Shown piece by piece: positions 47,232-59,436 of a stretch of 64,000 bases of DNA (its first letter is position 1; every line of letters begins with the position of its first letter). The notes under the pieces are model-generated. The model was not told the DNA's origin. It did not search any database and saw only the letters and a list, made by a program, of their open reading frames with translations. The DNA is taken from positions 63,419 to 127,418 of the forward strand of contig NW_020289996.1 of assembly GCF_003144195.1 (NCBI RefSeq). The letters are read 5' to 3'. The translations under genes and the position numbers were made by a program. This stretch comes from Ceraceosorus guamensis. Lineage: Eukaryota; Basidiomycota; Exobasidiomycetes; Ceraceosorales; Ceraceosoraceae.

Positions 47232-48394
47232 AACGTGCTGCTTTTCTGGTTGCATTTCTTTGCAAGCGCCGTCAAGGGGCACTTGTTGACAGTCTTTCTG
47301 CTTCTCATGCCATCCCCCTATTGCAACTCATCTCTGCCCTTGACTCGACTCTCTTGTCGATTCGTGATTGTATCACCGGCGTTGTTCGCAGCCTGCTTCG
47401 TAATCTTCATGGACATTTGCAGTGCGTCATGCGCTTTTGCTAGATAGAACACACGCCCAAATGCACAGCTCAGCGTGCAGCTGAGTGTGTAGAACCTGAC
47501 TTGGAGTGTTGACAGGAACCCTTGTCGGGAGCTTGATGACTCGCACACAAGTGCGCCACCATGCAGTCATGATCGTTAGTGCAGCAGAGGTGCGGGGGGA
47601 AAGGCATGCTTTCGTGCTTGTTGCTGGCTTGGCAAATCCATGCCGCGAGCCTCCTCGAGCCGAGCGCCCGATGAGTCAATCCTTCCTCCAAGGCAGAGCG
47701 ACGCAGCATCACCAGAAATCACAATGCATCGAGTCGTGAGTTCCGAGTCTTGAGTACGCATTCTTTTTTTGCCTTCAGCTTTGTGGGGCTCATGCGTCGC
47801 TGTGGGCCCTGCCGCCTGCAAAGCGTGCATGACCTCGGTGCGCCTGATGAATCAAGCGCGTACATATCCACCAGCAGCATCGCAGGGGAGTTGTGGAGGA
47901 TTGTGTAGGAATTTGAATCTTGAATGCAATGCCCCCGCCTCCACTCACGAAGCACACTCCTGACTCACAAGTCACAACAGTCGGGTGTCACGAGTCGAAT
48001 GCGTGCATATGCACTCGTTGCTGCCCTCATCAAACGTCGACAGTGTGAGTGTGCGTCTTGAGTGAGTCGGACAGGCCTAAACTTTGGACAAGCAGCAAGC
48101 AGCTGCCTGCTCAACTCGCGACCTTTCCCCCTTTCCCCTTCTCCTTCTCATCAATCATCTTGAAATGGCAAGAAGTCGAGAGTGTGGATCCTAAATCATT
48201 TATTCTGCGACCATCTCTTCCCATATCCGCCTCGCAACCATCATCCTTCCCTTCTTGCACGCACGCACGCACGCACGCACGCACGCCTCGTTCATTGATC
48301 TTTTCCCCACAGCAAAGTCAGCACATCGCTTGCATACATCATCAGCACTCGCAAAGCACGTCTCTGCATCATCCAATCGGTAGCTAGCAGCGCC
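47232..48394. other. Intergenic region between LEA2 gene and small hypothetical gene
   Basis: About 1.16 kb. It contains TCGTGAGT/TCACGACT-like words at 47732-47755 and around 47945-47995, and an ACGC tandem repeat at about 48258-48286. No gene seen. Confidence 0.5.
48257..48286. repeat. CACG tetranucleotide microsatellite
   Basis: About seven units of ACGC, 110 bp upstream of the small hypothetical gene and probably in its 5' leader. Confidence 0.85.
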
Positions 48395-48947
48395 ATGTCT
48401 CACGTCAAAAAGGACAGTTCGACCAGTCAGACTTCGACAACACCCGCTTCCATCGTTCGACCTGGCGCATCTCCTGAAGGACCCCCGGGCTGGGAAGAGA
48501 AGAGGGTAGCTCAGGTCGAAGCTCATCAAGCCGAGGAGGCGGGTTCAGCTTGCGTTGCTGCCTCGCAGTCCGATACGAGGCAAGGGACAGGTTCGAACAG
48601 CAATGCGGACGGAACGGAGGAGAGGGAAGGATTGGCACAGAAGCTAAAGGATCAGGTGCACAAGGTTGGAGAGAAGCTGGCTTTCGTACCGCCTAAAGGT
48701 GGAGAGAGCAAACAGGTGAGAGTCGAGGAGTTCGAGAGTCGTGCTTGACGGAGGGAAGCGCGAAAGGGTAGAGCAGCGCAGCGCGCAACGATTCGGGATC
48801 CCGCGAGGCTGAAGCTGCAAGGCGAAAGAACAGCACATTACGTGTGACGTCCCTCGTGACCCATGCCCTGGTTGACACATCACATCATTCATCTCGACCC
48901 CGCCCGCATAGGATGCCTCGACGATGCCAGAGGTACCCATCGAGTGA
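48395..48947 (+). CDS. Small hydrophilic hypothetical protein
   Basis: Not recognised. Two exons, 48395-48715 and 48912-48947, give 118 residues. The donor GTGAGA follows AAACAG and the acceptor is CATAG. The last exon adds only DASTMPEVPIE. The protein is polar, low in hydrophobics and rich in S, T, E, Q and G. One amphipathic, possibly helical stretch is present, GLAQKLKDQVHKVGEKL. The composition resembles small stress-type hydrophilic proteins, but no family is claimed. Support comes from good splice signals, codon character and the fitting ATG context (CGCCATGTCT). Confidence 0.55.
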
Positions 48948-49398
48948 TTCGTGGTACATGAAATCCCCCATCCCACACAAGCATGAGCGGGCAAACGCGC
49001 ACAGTCGTTGCGAAGGAATGAGACGTGGCCACGGAGAGACATCACAGACGCCTTGTGAGGGGAGGCGTCAGGTGCTTCAACCACGAATGCCCCGAAGTAT
49101 CGCGTGCGTATACGGACGTCGTCCGGTAGCAGCCACCGTTCAGGCGTTCATGTGCCACGGCTCTCTACCTCGTCGGTCTCGCCTGCGGCACTGGGCTTTT
49201 ACCCACGACTCATCTTTCCTGAGCTACCCATAATGTACCATCACGAAACTCTCAGCATAGCGCTTCTCACTGCATGGCAAAGCTTCGATTCCGTGCATTG
49301 CGATTCCATTTATAAGAGGTCCATACGCAAGCTGGCTGCGGCTACAGTGGGCTGAATTGGCGACCCACTTCGTAAAGACATTGCGGCACGACCAACAG
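48948..49398. other. Convergent region between small hypothetical gene and nucleoside hydrolase
   Basis: About 450 bp of 3' flanks with nothing recognisable. Confidence 0.55.
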
Positions 49399-51230
49399 CT
49401 AAACACCCAAAGCGTCGCAAAACACGTTGGAGAACCATGCGCATCCGGGAGATTGCTGAGATGAGGCGAGGTTCGTGGATGGGTCAGAGGAATTGGATAC
49501 GAGCCGAGCAGTGTTGCTTTGCTTGTCCCAATGCAATGCCACGACTCACTTCGACCATATGAACATCTCCTTCCCTCGTATCGGGTCTCTTCTGATCCTC
49601 ATCCAATTCCTCATCTTTGCCCAGACTGGCATCTTTCGGATCCACATTTCCCTGCGCAGATTTCACGCTGGCTCTTCTATCCACCACACAGCAACCTCTG
49701 GTCAACTCCCCTTCGCACTCGATACCGAACCTTCTGACTTGCATGCTCCACTCCCCATCGAACTCTGACCGATTTTGAGAGGCATAGCTGCGCGTCTCTT
49801 TGGAAGAGGCGTTGCGAGACGCCGATCCTGAAGAGGAACAGAAACAAGCATGTGCGACGGCGATGGGATCGTGCGCTACGAACATATCGTCGATGCTCGC
49901 ATCAAAGTCTCTTCCGGCAGGTGCGAATGAGTTGGTCACCTGTCTGGGTCGCTTCAGTATCGTTGCCATGCTAGGCGTTGGGCCCGCAAAATCAGGGCGC
50001 AAGAGGAGGGGGGTGAAATAAATCACACGCGAGAAAGAAGAAGAGAGATTGGGGGGCGAACAAGGTCGGGTGAGTCAAGCGAGCGCTTCCACCTCATCGT
50101 TGTGAGATCGCAAATGAGTCGCATCAACTCACAAGTCACCGAGAGGACCTTGACCGCTGCAAAGACGACCAAAGGGTACCAAGTGTTTGCTCGTAATGTC
50201 GAGAGAGAGCAGATCGATGGGCAACCGGCGCCAACCCAGCGCATTGTCGCCATTGGCTAGCACAGGATGTTTAGGCGCGTCCACAATCAGAGCTCGAGCG
50301 GCCCAAGGATCGGCGTAGAAGTTGAATTCGCTCAACGGGGATCTGGAAATGTTGCACGAATCGATGGTCAGCATACATTCTCGCTGCGGCTGCCGGGCTT
50401 GCACGGGGTTCCATTGCGCACGTATTGCCAGGCACGTCGAGCGCGCCACCCATGACGGAGATGCCGGCTACTCTAGCAAAAGTGACTGGATCTTCTTGAA
50501 AAGCCAAGGCGAGGTTGCTGACTGGACCAATCGCCGCGATGCGGATGGTGCCAGGGGGATTGTCCCTAAGGTGTTTCAGTATGACCTTGTGCGCTGGTTC
50601 GTCCGTGGCTTTCAGAGGGGCAGGAACAGGCTGCGCAGGGAACCTCGCATCTTTCGAAACTCCCGATAGACCATCCTTGCCGTGGAAATAACCAGCGGTG
50701 AATTTTTTGCCGCCGATAGGTCCGCTTGCTCCTTTGGCCAGCTCGATGCTCGGCGCGCCCTCACCCAAGGAGTGCGAGAAACGAGCCTTGAAGGATGTGG
50801 GAGCGGATGAGGAGGAGGAGGAGGAGAGATGAGCGTGTAGAACGTTGAAGGTGCGTGCGACGTTGGAAAAGGCGTGCGCGAGCTCAGTGTTGCCGAATGT
50901 CAGTGTGATGGCTTTTACAGTGACGTGCGGCAGGGCCAGCGCTAGGACAAGGGCGAGCACTGCACGTGCAGAGGTCAATGCGAAAGAATGTCAATTTGGA
51001 TGTGAACGTTTTCAGCATCACCCCCACGCCACGCATTTCCTCACCGTCATCTGCAAGCGAATGCGGCAAATAGACTTGCTCAGCCAAAGCAACACACGGA
51101 CGTGACCTAGCTGCGCTCCAAAACCCCTCGACGACTCACCCACTCCAGGATCGGAATCGATGATGAGCGAAACCTGCTGCAGAGCTTCGCCCGACCCATT
51201 GTGTCCTTGCCCACGTTGCTGGCTACTCAT
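49399..51230 (-). CDS. Inosine-uridine preferring nucleoside hydrolase
   Basis: Cleaves the N-glycosidic bond of ribonucleosides to free base and ribose in nucleoside salvage. Minus-strand exons: 51230-51140, 51050-51045 (6 nt), 50959-50422, 50342-50133, 49970-49550, 49455-49399, giving 440 residues. The calcium-binding signature DSDPGVDD is present only because the 6-nt exon inserts the two aspartates. Further blocks are VKAITLTFGNTELAHAFSNV, IGPVSNLALAF, VMGGALDVPGNTSPLSEFNF, YADPWAARALIV, FVAHDPIAVAHA (His-Asp motif) and RRFGIECEGELTRGCCVVD. The short last exon supplies QSPGCAWFSNVF, matching the family's C-terminal end. An acidic low-complexity stretch lies before it. The serine-rich loop after residue 70 is unusual in length. 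Confidence 0.93.
51045..51050 (-). other. 6-nt micro-exon of nucleoside hydrolase
   Basis: ATGACG on the minus strand, between a CAG acceptor (51053-51051) and a GTGAGG donor (51044-51039). Introns of 89 and 85 nt flank it. Inclusion gives PGV-DD-VLAL, the conserved metal-binding motif. Skipping it keeps the frame but deletes both aspartates. Confidence 0.88.
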
Positions 51231-51917
51231 TCTTTCAGATGACAAAGGAGCCTGCTAGACGACGGGGATGGTGATTGAGATGCTGAGCGTGCAGATTACG
51301 AGTGCGTGGATGGATGCATGACGACGATGCGATGGTGCTCAGTCACGAGTACTCACCTGGCGCAGACAAAATTAAGAGATCGGGCGTGGCTTGCTCGATC
51401 GCACACGCGCACTCGTGACTTCTTGCCGTGTAGGTAGGTATATAGGTACTCACGACTTGACTGTGTAGTCGCTTATGATATGACAAACGGCGAAACCACC
51501 TTTACCGGTACACATCCCCGCCGCGCGCCTTCGAGCTCGTTCAACGCGTATATACAGTACGCGCTGCCATGCACATGGACTGACTATACACGCTGATGAG
51601 CATGCATGGCGCGACGAACGACGCCTGACACGTGACCATATTCCATCCGCAACTACGCACGGCCATGCAGCGAAAGAAAGGCGCCCATACAGCTGCTAGC
51701 CGCCTGCTCGAAATTCCACCGCACACACATGTGAGACTCGAGACCAGCTTTGACTTGCGTCCACTCACCGCTTCGCCTTTCCATTGAAAGAAGCACAAGT
51801 GCAGCCGATTGCCCTTTCACGTACCGAGAATCTGCACTCTCATCGCGGATCTGAACAGTCAAACGCCGATCACCCCGATCGGGAAGAAGTGCCTGCGAGA
51901 TCGCACCCTTGAGCGAC
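51231..51917. other. Divergent promoter region between nucleoside hydrolase and VPS33
   Basis: About 690 bp with CACGTGA near 51629 and TCGTGACT/TCACGACT words at 51413-51455. GGTAGGTA/TATAGGTA lies around 51432-51447. No gene. Confidence 0.5.
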
Positions 51918-54866
51918 ATGGCGAGCACTCAAGCAAGTGGGAGCGGCGCTTCCGCTTCCGCTTCGCAAGCACCACTACCTGGGGCGCTAGATGTTCACCC
52001 GCTCCGCCTGCTAGCGCTTCGCTCGCTCTTGTCCGCTCTCGACGCGATTCCAGAAGGCAAGACGTTGCTCTTAGATCCAGCTCTTGCTGGGCCCTTGGGA
52101 CTGGTAGCGGATGTATCTGCACTCAGGCAACATGGTGTGGAACGCATGTTTTGGCTGGAAGAGCATACAGGCAACAAAGTTCCGAGGACTGATGCGAGCG
52201 CATCGCAGGCTGGTGGACAGGAACGAGATCGAACGGATAAGGGCAAGAGGAAGGTCAACATTGTACCGGTCAATGCACCTACTAGAGCTGTCGTGTATAT
52301 ATGCAGGCCAGAGAGCAGATGGTTAAGAGTCATTGCTGGTAAGTGGAGCGCCTAACTTGCAGCACGCGCCACCACCACCACAATCGAGCGAGCGGCACAG
52401 CTGCACCTGTGTCGATCCCATCTGGGTGCACTGCCCCCTTCAGCTCGCTCGGACCAAATTAGCCCAGTGCCCTCTATCTCACAAGGGACTGCCGGGTCAG
52501 TCAGCGTCCGTACATCGAGCAATTTCCAGAGCATGCGTGCTTGCATCGCAGCAGATGCTCTCTTTGGGCATCTTCTTGCTTTGCGCTGCTGCTCAGTCGA
52601 GATTTGTGTTGGCGGCCAAGTATTCACTGCTTAGGCTGTACCTCACCTGACAATCGAGCATGAGCTGCCAACGTACACTTCTTGTGGTGTTTCATCAATT
52701 TTACTGTACCGAGAGACGCCAGCTCATGCCTCCGCTCCTCGGTGCTTGCAGGTCATGTGCTAGCGGATCGTAGAGCCTCGCCCAAGTCCTTGGCGCACAC
52801 GTATCACCTCTTGCTTTCGCCTCGTCGAACGGAGCTGTCACTACATCTTCTCAGCGAACTATCTCCTTCATCGAGCGCGGAAAATGTCGACGATGCATCC
52901 TCTTCTTCATCCCTCTTGGCCGACTTGCATCTCTACGACCTTCCTCTCGAATTTGTGCCATTGGAGGAAGACCTACTGAGCTTGGAAGATCCTAGAGCAT
53001 GGAGCAGATGCAGTAAAGATGGAGACTTGGGCACTTTGCACGAGACTGCTTTGGCTTGCATGACCCTGCAACACCTTTGGGGGACGTTTCCACGCATCGT
53101 TGGAAAGGGTGACGCTGCACAGGTGAGCTGAGCGATGATGCTGCTCAAAGATATCCCGAACGTTCTCATCAGCGAGTCGAAGCGGCGAGACTAACGCGCT
53201 ACATTCTTCTGAAAGCGCTTTGCCACGCTCTTGACTCGCCAAAGAAAAGAAGCGCTAGCTGCAGATCCGAAGAATGCTGCCCTCACTGCTTCAAGTCAGT
53301 CGGTGGACTGTCTCGTCGTGCTGGATAGGAGCGCAGATCTCGTCACTCCGCTGTGCACCCAGCTCACCTACGAAGGTCTCCTGGACGAAGTGCTCGGCAT
53401 CAACAGTGGTGAGTTGGCTCATGACGAAGGTTTCAAATCTTTCGATCGTCATAGCGTCAGCACAACACGGTCCTTTCAGTCTGATTGCTGTGCATCCATC
53501 CACCACAGCACACATCGAGGTCGACTCTTCTCTGCTCGCTGCAAACGGACCTGCAAGCCCAAGCGCGAGCGGTGCAGCATCCGGTAGTGGCACGCCCTTG
53601 CGAGTGACAATGACCTCTCCGACCAAGAAGAAGAAGCACCGGCTAGACAACGCCTCGGACTCGCTCTTTTCCTCCATTCGAGACTGCAATTTTGCAGTGG
53701 TGGGAGAGGTACTTCATCGAGCGGCGCAGAGATTGTCGGCGGACTACGAGGGCAGACACGCTGCGCAGACTGTGGCACAGATGAGAGCTTTTGTGGGCAA
53801 GCTGGGAGGTTTACAAGCTAGTCATTTGGGGCTGCGAGTACATACCAGCTTGACGGAGCGCATCATGGGCATCACTGCCTCTGAGCATTTCAACGCTTCC
53901 TTGGAGATACAACAAAACATCGTCGCTGGTGTGGACTTACCCGCTCAGCTCTCGGCGATCGAGGCGCTCATTGCCAGCGAGGCTCCTCTGCTGATGATCC
54001 TGCGTCTGCTGTGCCTCCTCTCTGTTGTCGGTGGCGGTATCAAGCAGAAGAATCTAGACGCGCTCATCCGCGACGTCCTACAAACGTATGGATACACACA
54101 TTTGCCGCTGCTGCTAGCTCTGCAAAAAGTGGGGCTTCTGGTCCCTGCGCCTGCCGTTCCTCGTCGAGGGGCCCCAATCAAGGGCATAGCCGCCGTTCGC
54201 GGTCAGCTCAGACTCATCAACGACGAAGTGGACGAGCGGGACCCGAAGGATATCGCGTACGTATACTCTGGCTATGCTCCGCTGAGCTGTCGACTTGTGC
54301 AAGCAGTCGCGCAGAAGGAAGCGATACTGGCCCCTGAGAGTGCCAGCGAGAGGAATGTCGCTCAAGCTTCGGAGCCTTTGGCGCCCCGAGATGTGGACAA
54401 TGAGCTGGCTGGTGGAGCTCGCGTGTCAGTCAGGCCCAACAACGCTCGACGAGTACCCGATGCGCACCCGATCGTTGGCTGGCAAGGATTTGAAGATGCG
54501 GTATCGGCATTGCCAGGCGCGACGGTTGATGAGGTGCAATTGCCAAGCACGTCGAATGCGAGCACCATCAGCGCGAGTGGCTCGACACAATACGGCTCTG
54601 TGCCGACGACGACGACGACGACGATTGTGCTCTTTTTGGGAGGAGTGACGTACACGGAAGTTGCTGCGTTGAGATACATGTCAAGTCAGACGAAGAACAG
54701 GAGATTCTTGGTCGCTACGACGGGCATCATCAATGGGGATAGCCTCATCAGATCTTTGAGCAACTGTTCGACGGACAGCTTGGGCGCTAGTCATGCTCTC
54801 GAACATTTGCACCCGACTAGTCAGGCTCAGCATAGAGATACCTCGATGATGAGCTCTGCCACTTGA
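51918..54866 (+). CDS. VPS33: Sec1/Munc18-family protein VPS33 (HOPS/CORVET subunit)
   Basis: SM protein of the HOPS and CORVET tethering complexes, which templates and protects SNAREs in vacuole/endosome fusion. Exons: 51918-52338, 52752-53122, 53216-53408, 53509-54866, giving 780 residues with consistent phases. Landmarks: [162 protein letters not shown], and [19 protein letters not shown] near the end. The VPS33 identity rests on [10 protein letters not shown] and the C-terminal GGVTYTEIAALR-type block. Two insertions are low-complexity, one before the last domain with a threonine run. The first intron is 413 nt, far longer than others here. Confidence 0.94.
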
Positions 54867-55759
54867 CGCTATTCTCCGCCAGACATTTATACCCTCCGAT
54901 TCTTGTTACGAACGATGACACGCTCTACGCGGCTTGGACAATGTAGCAGCATCATCTAAACAAGCTTGAGGTTGTCGTAGCGTTGCTTGGGGTGTTGGCG
55001 CCTGCCATGCCGATGATACTCCACTTTGAGTGGTCTGCTTGAGAAGAATCAGGGTAGGTCGAGACTGAAGAATTGATACTGATTGTGCTCGCGACTTTGT
55101 GTGGCTAGGTACTGCATGGCACTCACGACTGCTGACTGTATCATCTTATCCAGATGATCTTGCAGATGATGACATGGCGTGAAGATTTTCCTTGATCAAG
55201 GAGCATCACGAACGCGACGCGACGCGCACGGCGAGGTCCGCCGCTCTTTATTGTTGGCCCCGCCGGGTCGTCGGCGGGCGGCGATTTGATCGGAGCTTTG
55301 CCACACCGCGGATGATGGATGTGTGGTGTGGCCGCTAGCTGATGCTGATGCATGCATGCAGCATATGCATGTTGTTGACGATGCTGCTGCTGCTGATTCA
55401 CGATTGTCCGCAAGGGCCTCCGCGGACCTGCCATGGCCATGCGGACGAATCAAGGGACCGGCTGGCTAGCTTTGCTGCTATACAACTTGGTGCAGAGCTT
55501 TGTTTGGGGTTCTGTTTCCGACACAAGACTTGCCTTGTGATCTTCATACCGCGCTCGCCTAGACCGCAAGACGTTCCTTGATTGCACTTGTTCGACTCAG
55601 CCTCACGCCACAATCGCGATCGCACGACTCACCACTTCTTTCCTGTATAGCGGCTGGCAACTCGAGGTTCTGTCGAGTGTTTCAGAGAGCAACGCGCGCT
55701 TCAGCCACGCGGAAGCTGAGCTTCCGTTCAGCCACGGAAGCTGCGATAGGAGCGCGTCG
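54867..55759. other. Intergenic region between VPS33 and the F-box/LRR gene
   Basis: About 890 bp. It contains a TCACGACT word at 55123-55130, ATGCATGC repeats (55350-55370), GCT units (55384-55396) and an imperfect direct repeat GCTGAGCTTCCGTT/CACGGAAGCTG near 55700-55745. No gene. Confidence 0.5.
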
Positions 55760-58700
55760 ATGGCCGCGATGACCACCTCGACAAGTCAATCTCACCCGCC
55801 CACGCACGAAGCACAATTCCGCCAACCTAGCAGCAAGCCGACAACCTTTTCGCACCTGCCGCCCGAGCTTCTGCATCACATCGTCTCTTTGATCTACCTC
55901 GACTCCATCCCTCGCGCCGTGTTCCGTTGCTTGGACCCTCATGGTCTGCCATCAGCTTACGAAGATGGACGACTCATCTCCCGTACGAGCAGGCAAGCCA
56001 CATCGGATCTGCTCAGCATTTCGAGGACCAACAAGGCATTGCATGCCGCTGCTAGACCCCTGCTTTTTCGAAGGTTGCAAATCACATTGCCATTTAGCTT
56101 CTTGTTGCTGTTGAGGACTCTGGGAGCTGCGCACCTAGCAGAGGCGTACGAGGAACACGAAAGACTTCGGAAACCAACAACGTCGGACGATAGCACGGAT
56201 GAAGGGGCTTTCTTCACTAGCGATGCTGCGAGCACCAGTTCGGAGGAGGAGGAAAGCTCGAGGGGGGAAGAAGACCAAGGCATACCTGCCCATCGCGCGC
56301 ATCGAACACCAAGTCGGAGCCCTGTGAGGGAGCACGGAAGGAGCTCCACACAAAGTCCGCCTCGGAGCAGAAGTAGAAGTCATCAGGCACTGTCTGATGC
56401 CGGGGCTGGAGGCAGCGCTGATTTGGAAAGATCGGATGTGCGGACAGGACCAAAGAAGCAATTGGGCTTCAGCGCTATGGTTGCTGCGGCTGGCTTTGCG
56501 AGGGTCACGGGTAGCAAGCTGGTCATTCAGAAAGATCGCAGAGATCGATTGCTCAGATCTCAGCAATCAGGAACAGCACCAAGTGGTGCTACTGCTACTG
56601 AGAGTGCAGCAGATGAGAGGAGCGGAGCTGAAATGCAGCTGGTGTGGATCGGTGAGTGTAATACATGTCGCGGTCTGGATGCAGACAGAAACAGACCTGA
56701 TCGTGTTGCGATTCGTTTGGCTGAATGCTTGCTGTAGAGCAAACTGCGGGTCTCTTCTCCTTGTCTCTTAGTCGCGCGCCTCGCGGTGCCAATCACTATC
56801 CCAGGGTGCTCGACTTCTCCACCTTTACAGTCAGTATGAAGAGGTGACAGCTACAAAGTGAGAGTATCGCTCACAAAACCCTTTTTGATCGACGTCAGAC
56901 GCAAGGCATGCGAAGATCTTTGGGTCAGGGCGAGACGCGCTTCATCACGCCAGCTCGATTGCTCGCTCTCATCACGGCAGCAGACGCATTAGTCAGCGTA
57001 GGCTTTTGTGAGAGCATGGACAGCGCTATCGACGTTGCTGTCCTCGAGGCTTTGGTCAGTGTCACACGTCGAGCACAGACGCTATGAGAGCAAATATATC
57101 GTTTTGACGTCTCTGAGCTTCTCCCTTCTGACGCCCGCAGCTCTTTAGGGACGGCAAGCTTACCCCACCATCGCGGATACGAGGCATTTCCATGGAAAGA
57201 GCACGGAGGGAAGGAAGCGAGCGCCGAAGATTGCAGGCTATGGATCTGTCAGGTTGTATCAGCAATGCCTTCAAAGCCGGCCTGCAGACATTTGTGGACC
57301 GTCATCTCAACAAGTCCAGTGGAAGACCCACATCGACATTGTTCGAGGAGTCCGAAACATCCACCGCCGACGATGACGATTCCCAGGTAGAGGAAGAAGA
57401 AGATCGCAGAGGGCGAAGTCGAAGCACGCATCGCACGGGCACCTCGGAGTGGTCTTCTGCGAGATCGAGCTCGGTACGAACAGCTCGATCTAGTCAACAA
57501 GTGCAGCGAAGCCTTTCGAGGTACAGTCGTGCCGATGATGACGAGGCTCCCTCCACACATCCAGCCCGAGCCACGCGCTTCCCGTCTCTTAGACGTCTGA
57601 GCCTCAGCTACGTCACTTTTCCGGAAAGCTTGCTGCAGCCCTTCATTCTTTCCTTTCCTCGCCTAATCCATCTGGACCTGACAGGCACCAAGATAGGTCC
57701 GCAGACGCTATTTTCGCTTGGAGCTCAGCCTGGCCTGCATCTGCATAGTCTCAGTTTGGCTAAATGCCCGCATATGTCGAGCGAGTCAATAAGGTGGCTG
57801 CTCGTCGACAGCCCCGTCTGTCACAGCTTGACGGAACTCTCCTTGGCAGGCACGCTTTTGCAGCCCACGCCGATCGATGCGCTCGATATGAAGGCCATCT
57901 TGACGGAAGCTCCCTGCATGCTGCATGGTGCTATGCGATATCTCGATTTGGCAAGCTGTCCGGTGGCAGAAGTCCTTGGAGAGATACACGTCCAGCCTTG
58001 CTTACTCGACCTGGGACTCGGAGCACTACCTCGGCTCAGTCTGTCGAAGATTTCGGAATTCTTGATCGCCAAGGCTCCCAATGTGCAAGTGCTCAGCATT
58101 CCCGAAACGAGCAGTGCTCTAGGCTCGGGCGCCTTGTCACCAATGGACATTGTGGAGAGCTTGTTGCGTCCTTGCGCTGTCCCTCCGCCACTGACGCTCA
58201 GCCAACAATTGGCTCAAATGGGTCTACCACAGCTGCTCGGTGCCCAGCCCAACGCAGCGCCTGTTCAGAGGGCAAAAACGAACCTTCGTGTGGTGGAACT
58301 CGCTTCGGGACCTTTGCGAGGCTTTGGCAGGTATCATGGATGGCAAGCCATCTTTGGCGCTGGACGTAGAGGCTGGCTGGTAGATTGCACTGCTGGGCCC
58401 AACCCGGACGCCGTAGACGAGGCGCTTGCGGAGCCAGATGAGGAAGGCGGTGGGGCGGCTCAGCAAGCACAAGGGGAGCAAGAGACTAGAGGCAGGCCTT
58501 TGAGATGGAAAAGTAGAGCGAAAGCCACTTCCTGGGAACCTGAGACGCCACCCACCTTAACGCGCAAATCTACTCTTTCGCCCTCTCCTGCTAGAAGAGC
58601 AAGGCAGACGCCGCTCGTCAGTCGTTCCGGCTCGATGCGAAGAGCCAACTCAAGAGGCGGGGATGCGCAACGGAGCTTGACTTCTGTCGCAGTCTCATCT

Positions 58701-59164
58701 GTGGCCCAGGCATCGACAACTGTAGCTGCGGACCAGGTAGATGAGACCACCCCTTCACTTTTTGACCAGGCTGGACCAGCGGTGGCTCGCGGGGTGGCGC
58801 CAAGCGACGTTGAGCCAGAGATTGTCGAGCCCAGGAATGAAGTTGTCAGAGGTCTGCCTCTTGAACATCCACGAGCAAAAGTCCTGCAGCAATTAGCGGC
58901 TGCCAATGGTAAGTCTTGATCGCACGAGAGAGTCGCGTGTCCGGACTTACGAGGTACAACGCCTATGTTCCATTGCAGGCCACGTTCCCGGTAACATTGG
59001 CTGGCACAGCCTCAAGTGCGAGATCCTACTGGTACGTACGACGAATGCAAGACATTTTCGCCATTTGGCACACCGCGAGCTGAATTCCACTTCATCTGCC
59101 TCAGGGTTATGGCTTTTTGGGCCGGGAACAAGGCCGCTATGCCTACATTGCCTATCAGGTCTAA
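55760..59164 (+). CDS. F-box-like / leucine-rich-repeat-like protein
   Basis: Probably a substrate adaptor, but the function is unknown. Exons: 55760-56651, 56738-56829, 56899-57054, 57141-58908, 58979-59031, 59105-59164, giving 1006 residues with consistent phases. An F-box-like start, FSHLPPELLHHIVSLIYLDS, at about residues 34-53 is followed by SISRTNKALHAAARPLLFRR, as in many fungal F-box proteins. A serine/arginine-rich acidic linker follows. The short second exon carries NHYPRVLDFSTFT. LRR-like repeats follow: LRRLSLSYVTFPESLL, LIHLDLTGTKIGPQ, LHSLSLAKCPHMSSESIRWL, LTELSLAGTLLQPTPID, MRYLDLASCPV, LLDLGLGALPRLS. The conserved-looking end is WHSLKCEILLGYGFLGREQG-RYAYIAYQV. The exon 2 acceptor was chosen at 56737 because it keeps the frame of that block. 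Confidence 0.85.
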
Positions 59165-59436
59165 CGAAAAGTCTCCAAATCGTGTAAACAGATCTGCATG
59201 CCAGCCACCTTTTGAAGCCTCGACATTGAGTCAGGAGGCGCATGGTGCGACCTACACGTGGGCAAGAGTCGCATCTACAAGTACATGAGCACCCCGGGTG
59301 GATTCCTCGACCTGGCGTGCATCACTATTTTAACGAACGATGCCAAGACAAATTTGTTTGGTTGTACATCATCCTGGCATTCACATTGTTCATAGTCACT
59401 TCGATGGGAGCGATACCTGCCTGCTGAGCACATGGT

